Assembly (NCBI RefSeq): GCF_017654505.1
Contig: NC_054552.1
Span: forward strand, 33,190,597 to 33,254,596
Direction: 5' to 3'
From: Polyodon spathula
Lineage: Eukaryota > Chordata > Actinopteri > Acipenseriformes > Polyodontidae
DNA: 64,000 nucleotides
In this document: in pieces, positions 1-12,100 of the stretch
Numbering within the stretch: position 1 is the first letter of the stretch
Layout of the letters: the number at the start of each line of letters is the position of its first letter
The notes under the pieces: generated by a model
Told to the model about the DNA's origin: nothing
Databases searched by the model: none
What the model saw: only the letters and a program-made list of their open reading frames with translations
Made by a program: the position numbers and the translations under genes

Positions 1-2993
1 AAAACAAAACACAACCTTTAAACAAGAGAGACGCTGCCCCATCTGAACTGCACTGTTAAAAACAAAACACAACCTTTAAACAAGAGGGACGCTGCCCCAT
101 CTGAACTGCACTGTTAAAAAACAAAACACAACCTTTAAACAAGAGAGACGCTGCCCCATCCGAACTGCACTGTTAAAAACAAAACACAACCTTTAAACAA
201 GAGAGACGCTGCCCCATCCGAACTGCACTGTTAAAAACAAAACACAACCTTTAAACAAGAGAGACGCTGCCCCATCCGAACTGCACTGTTAAAAAACAAA
301 ACACAACCTTTAAACAAGAGAGACGCTGCCCCATCTGAACTGCACTGTTAAAAAACAAAACACAACCTTTAAACAAGAGAGACGCTGCCCCATCCGAACT
401 GCACTGTTAAAAAACAAAACACAACCTTTAAACAAGAGAGACGCTGCCCCATCTGAACTGCACTGTTAAAAAACAAAACACAACCTTTAAACAAGAGAGA
501 CGCTGCCCCATCTGAACTGCACTGTTAAAAAACAAAACACAACCTTTAAACAAGAGAGACGCTGCCCCATCTGAACTGCACTGTTAAAAAACAAAACACA
601 ACCTTTAAACAAGAGAGACGCTGCCCCATCTGAACTGCACTGTTAAAAAACAAAACACAACCTTTAAACAAGAGAGACGCTGCCCCATCTGAACTGCACT
701 GTTAAAAAACAAAACACAACCTTTAAACAAGAGAGACGCTGCCCCATCCGAACTGCACTGTTAAAAAACAAAACACAACCTTTAAACAAGAGAGACGCTG
801 CCCCATCCGAACTGCACTGTTAAAAAACAAAACACAACCTTTAAACAAGAGAGACGCTGCCCCATCCGAACTGCACTGTTAAAAAACAAAACACAACCTT
901 TAAACAAGAGAGACGCTGCCCCATCTGAACTGCACTGTTAAAAAACAAAACACAACCTTTAAACAAGAGAGACGCTGCCCCATCTGAACTGCACTGTTAA
1001 AAAACAAAACACAACCTTTAAACAAGAGAGACGCTGCCCCATCCGAACTGCACTGTTAAAAAACAAAACACAACCTTTAAACAAGAGAGACGCTGCCCCA
1101 TCTGAACTGCACTGTTAAAAACAAAACACAACCTTTAAACAAGAGAGACGCTGCCCCATCCGAACTGCACTGTTAAAAAACAAAACACAACCTTTAAACA
1201 AGAGAGACGCTGCCCCATCTGAACTGCACTGTTAAAAAACAAAACACAACCTTTAAACAAGAGAGACGCTGCCCCATCCGAACTGCACTGTTAAAAAACA
1301 AAACACAACCTTTAAACAAGAGAGACGCTGCCCCATCTGAACTGCACTGTTAAAAAACAAAACACAACCTTTAAACAAGAGAGACGCTGCCCCATCCGAA
1401 CTGCACTGTTAAAAACAAAACACAACCTTTAAACAAGAGAGACGCTGCCCCATCTGAACTGCACTGTTAAAAAACAAAACACAACCTTTAAACAAGAGAG
1501 ACGCTGCCCCATCCGAACTGCACTGTTAAAAAACAAAACACAACCTTTAAACAAGAGAGACGCTGCCCCATCTGAACTGCACTGTTAAAAACAAAACACA
1601 ACCTTTAAACAAGAGAGACGCTGCCCCATCTGAACTGCACTGTTAAAAAACAAAACACAACCTTTAAACAAGAGAGACGCTGCCCCATCCGAACTGCACT
1701 GTTAAAAAACAAAACACAACCTTTAAACAAGAGAGACGCTGCCCCATCCGAACTGCACTGTTAAAAAACAAAACACAACCTTTAAACAAGAGAGACGCTG
1801 CCCCATCTGAACTGCACTGTTAAAAAACAAAACACAACCTTTAAACAAGAGAGACGCTGCCCCATCCGAACTGCACTGTTAAAAAACAAAACACAACCTT
1901 TAAACAAGAGAGACGCTGCCCCATCTGAACTGCACTGTTAAAAAACAAAACACAACCTTTAAACAAGAGAGACGCTGCCCCATCTGAACTGCACTGTTAA
2001 AAAACAAAACACAACCTTTAAACAAGAGAGACGCTGCCCCATCCGAACTGCACTGTTAAAAACAAAACACAACCTTTAAACAAGAGAGACGCTGCCCCAT
2101 CTGAACTGCACTGTTAAAAACAAAACACAACCTTTAAACAAGAGAGACGCTGCCCCATCTGAACTGCACTGTTAAAAAACAAAACACAACCTTTAAACAA
2201 GAGAGACGCTGCCCCATCCGAACTGCACTGTTAAAAAACAAAACACAACCTTTAAACAAGAGAGACGCTGCCCCATCCGAACTGCACTGTTAAAAAACAA
2301 AACACAACCTTTAAACAAGAGAGACGCTGCCCCATCCGAACTGCACTGTTAAAAAACAAAACACAACCTTTAAACAAGAGAGACGCTGCCCCATCCGAAC
2401 TGCACTGTTAAAAAACAAAACACAACCTTTAAACAAGAGAGACGCTGCCCCATCTGAACTGCACTGTTAAAAAACAAAACACAACCTTTAAACAAGAGAG
2501 ACGCTGCCCCATCCGAACTGCACTGTTAAAAAACAAAACACAACCTTTAAACAAGAGAGACGCTGCCCCATCTGAACTGCACTGTTAAAAAACAAAACAC
2601 AACCTTTAAACAAGAGAGACGCTGCCCCATCCGAACTGCACTGTTAAAAAACAAAACACAACCTTTAAACAAGAGAGACGCTGCCCCATCCGAACTGCAC
2701 TGTTAAAAACAAAACACAACCTTTAAACAAGAGAGACGCTGCCCCATCCGAACTGCACTGTTAAAAAACAAAACACAACCTTTAAACAAGAGAGACGCTG
2801 CCCCATCCGAACTGCACTGTTAAAAAACAAAACACAACCTTTAAACAAGAGAGACGCTGCCCCATCCGAACTGCACTGTTAAAAAACAAAACACAACCTT
2901 TAAACAAGAGAGACGCTGCCCCATCTGAACTGCACTGTTAAAAAACAAAACACAACCTTTAAACAAGAGAGACGCTGCCCCATCCGAACTGCA
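1..2993. repeat. 58-59 bp minisatellite, about 50 copies (intron 13)
   Basis: A head-to-tail array with no spacers, running off the left edge. The unit contains CACAACCTTTAAACAAGAG, then AGACGCTGCCCCAT, then CCGAACTGCACTGTT and an A-rich joint. Copies are almost identical. The main variants are CCGAA versus CTGAA (a C/T change at a CpG) and five versus six A in the joint. The array ends at about 2,993 where the sequence changes to CGCTGATGATGC. It lies about 120 bases from exon 13 and does not include that exon's junction. Because it is continuous it is not a CRISPR array. Confidence 0.98.
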
Positions 2994-3113
2994 CCGCTGA
3001 TGATGCTCCTTCATTGACCGTGCATGAAAGACGTAGATATATAAAACATGTCTCTATACAACAGTATACAACCTCTTTATTGTGAGAAAAACTAAATAGT
3101 TTTTAACACTTAC
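2994..3113. other. rasgrf1 intron 13, exon-proximal part
   Basis: 120 bases of single-copy sequence between the exon 13 donor (GTAAGTG) and the minisatellite. Nothing else is seen. Confidence 0.7.
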
Positions 3114-3196
3114 TTGATCATCTGTGGAACTGTCACTTTTGAGTTTTCTTCGAATGCATTCATCATCAAACCATTGCATCTGATATTGTCTATGCA
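3114..3196 (-). CDS. rasgrf1: rasgrf1 exon 13 (link from second PH towards RasGEF-N)
   Basis: 83 nt, residues 584-610 plus two bases of codon 611. It reads [20 protein letters not shown], then VTVPQMI. Acceptor TTTATCTAG, donor TCAA|GTAAGTG. The next exon (RasGEF-N start) is not in the window; only intron 13 with its minisatellite follows. Confidence 0.96.
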
Positions 3197-6100
3197 CTAG
3201 ATAAAATAAATACAAGGGACAATTACTTTGGACATGTAAAGCTTCAGCGATACACAGATTGCATTTTAAAATCATTCTCTAATTCTGGGTACAGCTCATA
3301 AATAAACACATATCTTTCTGAGCTTGCCTGGCTGATATCGCTTGTCCACGCGGATTTCTCTTGACGTGAGGACGCCACCAGGATGACAGTGAACGACTGC
3401 GTGTCTTTTGGTTCGACAACGATTTTGAAGTCCAAGTGCTCCATGTCTTGTCCGGATTTGTCTGGTTTTGCTTTAGAAGAAGAAGCAGCAAAAACAGAGA
3501 AAAATAATACATCTACTGCATTTTCTATCTGGAAAGTTTAGGAAAGTGTGGAAAAACTGCATAACATCCTGGTTTAAAAAGCAAAGGGAACATTGTCAAA
3601 TCAAAAGGAGCCCTCCTCGTATGACATCAGCATTCGTGAATAAAGTGCTCGCATTCTGCACACTTACACTCCTCATCGGTGCCCTCTGGCTCCTCCATCA
3701 AGGTGCAGTCAATGAGTGACATCACTCCGTTCTAAAAGCCCATAAGAAAGGGATGCGTTAATACTTATTATGTGATAAAAAGTTAAAGTCAAGTGAACAT
3801 TGTTTTCGTGAAAATAAAACTGGCGATGTAACAAAACAAACAGAGAAGCAGCTCAGTCCTCCTACACACAAGATGTCAACTGAATAAGCCCTTGATGTTC
3901 GGCATGTTTCGGAATTCGTGCTTTAACTTCGGACACATTGAATGTTTTTAAAAGCAATTTTCTCCGATCTCTGTAACTTCTTGTTCAAACTGTACAGTGG
4001 TTTAAACGGTCACTTATGGAGAGAGTAGTGGGCGGTTCATGCCCAGCCTTTGTCCAGTTACACTAATGTATACGGTAATTTATGCAAATTCTAGAACTCC
4101 TCCCATATTATACGCTCATGTATATATGTGTTCACTCTTGACTTTACACAAGCCTTTTTTTAACTTTTTTGGAGACAAAATATTACCTTTAATGTTACAA
4201 AACTGACACTAAAGAGTGCCTAGGAGAGTGAATTATATTATTTAGCTGTTTAATTATAGTTTTAGAAAAGTTTTCTCTTTTCAAAAAATTAACCTGGTAG
4301 GTACCTTTGTTAAATGGAGTTTCCCTCCCGATCCTCTGGTACAGATGATTAAATGTTTGGAGAACAGAAAGCACTGCCTTTCCCCTTCCTTCTTGAGAGA
4401 CAGGGACCCCAGCCTCCCTCTGGTGATTTTCCCCTTTTCACTCATTGGTATTTGGATGAGAGAACCTGCATGGGGGAATGCATGGGAAGATGATTAGTTC
4501 TCTTTTGAACATACAGACCTGCCGAGACTGGTGGTTCCAGTTGTGTTTGAACATGTCTGATCTGGGATTTCACTTTGAATCAGATTATAAAATAAAATCC
4601 CTTATAACTCATCCTGACCTTAACTGTATTGACAGACTGCCTTCCCAATATGAACAAAGTAACTGTACATGAGATTACGCTTGGGTATTTCCTCAGATTA
4701 GTGCCCATGCCAAGATATAATGGGAGAGGGGGTCTCAGGCCAAACTTCATGTGTGTGAACATACCCAGCCCATTCGACCCACAGACACACAGGAAGAGGA
4801 ACAACTAGCTGTAGAAAGAAAATGGTTTCATTGTCAGCATTTTGTTTTCGCTAGTCTCTCAGGAGTGATTTAAAGAGTCTGAGTTTAGAAATAGTGTGAT
4901 ATTCATGAAACGTTTCAAGAGTGGTGCTAAATAAGCCAGTAAGGTTTCATTAGCATGAAACTTTATTGCACTACTCAAAATAGGCTTTAAAGACCAGACT
5001 CTTTACATGTCTTTACATATCTTCAAAGTAATGAAACAGGGGCACCTTGTCTGACAAAGGTCTGACTGGTATCGAGGAGGATCTCGCACCCTTCCACGAT
5101 CATTCGCTCGATGGCCAGGTTCTTCCGGATGTTTTCCGTCTCGCTCACTTCGTCATGCATGATTCTAGACAAACGGGACAGTTGTGCTCTTTACAAGGTT
5201 TTAGATTCATACTCCAACAGAAGATGTTTTTAGAAACAGGACTTTAATATAAGTGTGTTCTTTTCTGGTTCAATAGCCCCAAAAAATAGTGCTAGATTCT
5301 TAAAACCATTTACTCCAAACTGTTGTAACGCGACTTGTTTTCTGAAAGGAAAAAACGCCAATTGAAATTCAAAAACTACTGAAAAAACAACATGAGGTTG
5401 TTTCAAGAAAACCCTTATTGAAGTTGTTTATTGCTGGTTTGGTAACTTTATTGGGTGTGATTTTCCTTTCTGATTAAAGGAGCCGATGATTATTTGGATC
5501 TTTGAGAATCTAGCCCTTGGTGTGATAATGCCTTCACCCTGCAGCAGGAAACCCTCTCAACTGAAAACCACCCATTACAAGCACACTGGAGAACTGGAAA
5601 AAGCTGCAGCCGCTCCTCCCAGAAAGCATTGCTTTGGAGCGCCTCGAGTGCCAAGGAGGAGAGGAAAGACAATCCTGTGAAAGGCTGTCACATCCAGCAC
5701 AGGTACAGTAAGAAAGCAAGCAGAGTGACAGGTTATCTGATGTCAGTGAAAGACCAAAAGCAGCACAAACCTTGAGAGCTCCTCCAGCTTAGACTTGGCA
5801 TACTCCAGGCTGTTCCTCTCCACATGCTCATGCGGGGTGTGAGCCAGGAGCTCGTGCAGCGTCAGGATGTACCTGGGGATCTGAGCCAAGAAACCAGAAG
5901 CAGTTAGAGGAGTGACCTTGCGGGCCGTATCTGTATCCGTGCTGTTAGAGGAGTGACCGTCCGGGCTGTATGTGTATCTTTGCTGTTAATGCACTTCTGT
6001 TGATCTGATTGCAGGAATCAACAGCACTAAGTGGTGAAACGTACACTATGTAATTGCACTCTATACTGTGAAATACAATTTCAAAGGGAATATGCATAGA

Positions 6101-9100
6101 TGCTACCCTTTTTCTTGCAGTCAAGCATCTAAAAGCTGTTTACAAAGCCTGTGAATAACAAAAGAGCTCAAACTGACTCTAACGGTGCCTTTAACCTACA
6201 GCGAAGGTGTGCCGTGATGTAGCAGGTTCTCTACTGAAGGAGCTCAGTTATCCATCCTCACCTGAAACATAGGGTAGGTCAGGAAGGTTTCCAGAGTCCT
6301 TTCCTCACAGTCGGGCTTGGCCTCGTATTGCTTGAGCAGCTTGTCGAAGTCTCGGTTCTGCTTGCAGTGTGCCAGGATCTGCAGGCTGTACTGGTGGTTC
6401 CTCACAAACTCCTGGTAAATATTCAGCATGGGCAGCAGGATGTCAAAGAGGTCAGCTGGAGACAGGGAAACAGCGATCAAGTGTGTTTCTGCACAGTGTC
6501 AAGAAGCCCCTTCAGAACCGCACTCTTTGATTGGTTCCATATTAGCCGGCTATATCTGTTACTGCCACTGCTTCAAGGGGTACTTTATATCCATCCCTTT
6601 TTATTAACATATTAGGTGTTTTTTGTATAATTCTTGAGTGCTGGTTCAGCTTAGATTATTATTTACCAAGCTTAGTGATCTCTTTTCAAGAACAGCGGCT
6701 GCTTGTAAAGAAAGGTCTGAATTTCCTCCTATCTTACCCTATTAACAATGGATCCTGGATCAGGAAATAATGTCTTTATAGCTTCTGGCTTGAGAAGTTT
6801 TATCCCACCCTCATAGCAAACTCATGACTGGACTATCCTTTGGAATAAACACTTGACATTGCTGTTTGTGCAATTGTGAGTGTTAATAATCCTTGCACAG
6901 AACATTAAATATGTACATAGGGGTCAGGGATGCCTGAAGTACTACTGTATGTTCCGAGGTCTTTGGCAAGATTGGATCCATAGACACAGGCAGATGAATT
7001 CTGGTTGACAGAAATACCATTGAGGAATGCATTCATTAAGTAATTGAAAGGACACAAAATAAAACCATGCAGAATAAACAACATGTCGGTATCCCTTTCT
7101 AAATATAGCCTCCTCACTTATCTATTTTTCTTAATTTAATTCCACCGGCCCCTTTGTGTCCCCCAGTCTGTGCCACTGCAGGCTCCACTCAGCAGTAGCT
7201 GTCAATAATGCTTTGTTATCTCCTTGTTGAGGTGCATCCTCAGAGAATCAAACGCCAAATCCAATTCCTGGAGACAAGCGAGCCAATTGCACCTGCTGGG
7301 AGACTGTTCTGCTTGGAAAGCTACCGCACAAGGGACCGCTTCCAAAGGTCTGTGCTGCAGTGCAGAAACAGTGTCACGTTGCAAAGCTAGCATCACAAAA
7401 TGTTACTTTGAAATTCCCCTGCCTACATCTCCAGTCCTTCCCGGCAAGGTTCTGCAGCATTAACTGTATTGTGCTTCCTAGCGCACATTGTGGATGGAAA
7501 GTCTTAGGAAAGGGGAATGCAGTGGAAGCACAGTCTACTTACCTAGTACTAGCGTTGGCCAGCTTGCTATTCTTGCTTTTAGTCCTTGGTAAAATATCTG
7601 GTGCAAAAACATGATTGTTTCACTGAAAGAAAGATAAGAAAGAATCATCAAAAGTAATTGTATAATTAACATGACTGATACATGCCTAAGTTTAAAATGT
7701 GGTCCACCAGACTGAAACCGTCAGTATGGATCCAACCACATGCTCCACATGCTTCTAAATAAGCAAAACAGCAGTCCACTGAATAAGGACATTGCTTTTA
7801 CTTTTCCTTTTACAAATATGCAAACAAACACTGCATGAAAAATGAGGCAAAAATGACCTCCTAACAGCATTTCTAAATGACTGCATCATGCAAAAGACAC
7901 CAATGCATGGATTCAGATGAGATGGAAAACTGAGGTCCTATTGGAAGTGACTCTGCAGCAGCAGCAGTTGTTGATGATGCATAGTTAACCCCCAAGTCTC
8001 TGTAAGTCGCTTTGGATAAAAGTGTCTGCTAAATGATTAATTTAATAATATTAATAATTAATAATAATGAATGACATCTGAAATAAAAAATAAAGAAAAA
8101 CACACAATCATTTCACTGTGCTTTGGTTATAAGATAATTTTAGAGGGTTTTTTTTTCTTCAATTCCAAGAATATTTTAAAATGTACTTCAATTTGAAATA
8201 ATATTTTAACACGAAGAAAAAAACAAAGTTCATCCCATCACTAGCTGTTTACATATCGGGGATTTTCCTAACTCATCTTGTGACATTGCCCCCTGCCCAG
8301 AATGAGTGTGCTGAAATACTCCCTGTGTTAACAGCATGCTACCTGTTCAGGAATATGCTGCTGAACTCCCTGTGTGAATGGAACAGCATGGCTACCTGTA
8401 ACAGGAATATGCTGCTGAACTCCCTGTGTGAAGTGGAACAGCATGGCTACCTGTTCAGGAATATGCTGCTGACGTTCCCTGTGTGAAGTGGAACATCATG
8501 GCTACCTGTTCAGGAATATGCTGCTGACGTAACTCCCTGTGTGTGACATGGCTACCTGTTCAGGAATATGTGCTGACGTACTCCCTGTGTGAAGTGGAAC
8601 AGCATGGCTACCTGTTCCTGCTGACGTGCACTCCCTGTGTGAATGGAACATGGCTACCTGTTCAGGAATATGCTGCTGACGTGTACTCCCTGTGTGAAGT
8701 GGAACAGCATGGCTACCTGTTCAGGAATATGCTGCTGACGTGCACTCCCTGTGTGAACTGGAACAGCATGGCTACCTGTTCAGGAATATGATGCTGACGT
8801 GCACTCCCTGTGTGAACTGGAACAGCATGGCTACCTGTTCAGGAATATGCTGCTGACGTGCACTCCCTGTGTGAAGTGGAACAGCACGGCTACCTGTTCA
8901 GGAATATGATGCTGACGTGTACTCCCTGTGTGAAGTGGAACAGCATGGCTACCTGTTCAGGAATATGCTGCTGACGTGCACTCCCTGTGTGAACTGGAAC
9001 AGCATGGCTACCTGTTCAGGAATATGATGCTGACGTGCACTCCCTGTGTGAACTGGAACAGCATGGCTACCTGTTCAGGAATATGCTGCTGACGTGCACT

Positions 9101-12100
9101 CCCTGTGTGAAGTGGAACAGCACGGCTACCTGTTCAGGAATATGCTGCTGACGTGCACTCCCTGTGTGAAGTGGAACATCACGGCTACCTGTTCAGGAAT
9201 ATGCTGCTGACGTCGTCGTGGGTGATGGAAGGTTTCTTGGAGCTGGCAGCCATACGCAGCGGCCGCAGGAAGTTGTTGACCAGGATGTGCAGCTGCTGAA
9301 CGTACTCAGCCTCTGCCTCCAGCATGCTGAACACCACCTGGTTCCTCTTCCTCATGCTCTCGGCGTGGGGAGACCTGATGTAGTCCTGAATGATTGTCTT
9401 CCACTTCCTCCGACACATCCAGCCCCGGAGGAAACTCTGTACCTGTTAGGAATGCCGGCATTCCTGTGTCAGCACTCACTTCAAAACACTCCAGCATAAC
9501 CACAGGTCAGGTCAAGACTAACATTCCAAATTCCATAACCCTAACCCTAACCCTTCCTGTAGGACAGCCGGCATTCCTGTGTCAGCACTCACTTCAAAAC
9601 ACTCCAGCATAACCACAGGTCAAACTCAGAAAGAAACTCTGTCATCTAGACTAACATTCCAAATTCCATAACCCTAACCCTAACCCTAACTCTGTACCTG
9701 TTAGGACAGCCGGCATTCCTGTGTCAGCACTCACTTCAAAACACTCCAGCATAACCACAGGTCAAACTCAGAAAGAAACTCTGTCATCTAGACTAACATT
9801 CCAAATTCCATAACCCTAACCCTAACCCTAACTCTGTACCTGTTAGGACAGCCGGCATTCCTGTGTCAGCACTCACTTCAAAACACTCCAGCATAACCAC
9901 AGGTCAAACTCAGAAAGAAACTCTGTCATCTAGACTAACATTCCAAATTCCATAACCCTAACCCTAACCCTAACTCTGTACCTGTTAGGACAGCCGGCAT
10001 TCCTGTGTCAGCACTCACTTCAAAACACTCCAGCATAACCACAGGTCAAACTCAGAAAGAAACTCTGTCATCTAGACTAACATTCCAAATTCCATAACCC
10101 TAACCCTAACCCTAACTCTGTACCTGTTAGGACAGCCGGCATTCCTGTGTCAGCACTCACTTCAAAACACTCCAGCAAAACCACAGGTCAAACTCAAAAA
10201 GAAACTCTGTCATCTAGACTAACATTCCAAATTCCATAACCCTAACCCTAACCCTAACTCTGTACCTGTTAGGACAGCCGGCATTCCTGTGTCAGCACTC
10301 ACTTCAAAACACTCCAGCAAAACTACGGGTCAAACAAACGTTGTCATCTAGACTAACATTTCGCCGAGTGCAGAGGTGGCCTTCCACTCCTGGTCTTTGT
10401 TCTAAATTATTTAATTGAACCAATTAAAACTCCACCCAGACCCTGAAGTACAACACTGTATCATTTTACATTTTACCTCCAGGACCGAGATTGCACACCC
10501 CTGGCCTAGTGCCTTCCTCTAGGTACTGATGGGCTGAAGTTCTGTTGCAGGAGGTTCAACAGTAACGTGACCCACGCCCAAAGGTGGACACTAAGCACAG
10601 TGCTTGAGGTGTTTCCATTTCAAAACAGATAGAGGAAGGGGTGCAACATCATTTTAACTTAATTTTTTTAACGGATGTATATCCACCACTGTCTAGCTCA
10701 AGCACAGAGACCCCAATGGCTTCTTATTGATGGAACAAGTTACATTTGATTACAGAATTCAAGTGCAGCGTTCAGAATTTTGATCGTCAAAGGGTTTTTG
10801 TTCGAGCGCTTGCTGAAGACTCCGACCTTTTTGATTTTCTTGATGTCAGAGTCATCGTCGCTGGGTGCAGTAGTCGGGTCAGACTGAATGCGCTCGTTGT
10901 CTTTGAGCAAACCTCCAATCTAGAAGAGATAAGTAGAGTAATAACCCTTCAGTACTGGTGAGATGACACACAGGAGCACAAGGTGATTGGGGTTCTTGTT
11001 TTTAACCCTACTACTACAAATGACTGAAATACAGTGAAGGCAATTTCATATGAGACTGTTCGCTTTTTTTAACAGTTCGCATTGCAAGATTTCAAATAAC
11101 CCTTCTGATACTAATCAACACATCCCATGCATGCTGTTAATTTAATGCAAAAAAAAAAAACTGGATGATGAAACGCTTTGCAATGAGCCAGATCATGAGC
11201 GAAGGACACTATATAAGTGCTATAGCTACCACTCAGAAGCCTTTAACTAGGGTAGTACAGCTCTGCCAGTGTGGGAGGGTGAGGGTCATGCTTGGGGCAA
11301 CATTCTTCCTCACTGCAACACAGATGTGTATTTCCATGTCTCTGTGTTTGTACAACAAAGTGTATTTGTGATTTTTAAAACGGAATAGTGGGACAAGGCG
11401 GTCATGTACTGTATAAAACTAATTCTGCTCATTTGCATGAGAGGATGTAGTGATACTGTTCAAATGAGGCTTGCTTGATTTAAAAAAAAAAAAAAATCAA
11501 GCGAACTTAATTTGGGATCCTAAGCAAGCTGAAAACCTCGAGGCTCGGTACCTCATGCTAAGTGTGCCCAATACTTTGTATTGACACAAAGAGGTTATTA
11601 TCATTCTCCACAGACAGCCAGGTACAATAGCTGCCACTTCATACATATTCAGCACAGGAAAAGTGTTTCATTGCCAGCTCAACATTTGCACATTAAAGTA
11701 AAATTACTATTTGATCTGTTTTACAAAGAATACATAAGGGAAAATAAAGCAGAGCAGGGAATGGGTTTGGGAGCAGAAATGGCTTCTCAAACCCAAAGCT
11801 AGCTAAGCCTGCCAGCTTCATATTACCAGTCAACCTGGATGAAGAAAGACTGAGTTTCCATTGCAGTACAAAAGGTGAAAGTATATATGACCCACTCTGA
11901 CAGAATCACATTAAATACTACATAACACAACAGCATGACTTCACATTTTTCACTTGTTTTTTTTTTTTTCTGGTGAAGCCAAATTAGCCTTCCACCACTC
12001 TATACGTTAACTTCCTGTGCAGCAGGTAATAGGTACCCACATCAGTCTAGTACTCACTTTGCTGGACAGTGGACTCAGCCCACTGTGGTGTCAGGTGGGG

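Noticed and set aside
1..2993. CRISPR-like regular repeats
   Set aside because: The copies are head to tail with no unique spacers, and the surrounding gene is a vertebrate spliced gene.
3054..3275. 73-residue minus-strand frame over exon 13
   Set aside because: It is in the wrong frame; the frame that continues from exon 12 gives the expected RASGRF1 sequence.
6328..6615. Plus-strand frames over rasgrf1 exons (also 5,047-5,247, 9,218-9,499, 10,746-10,961, 12,418-12,720)
   Set aside because: They are antisense shadows of coding exons 7, 9, 5, 4 and 3.
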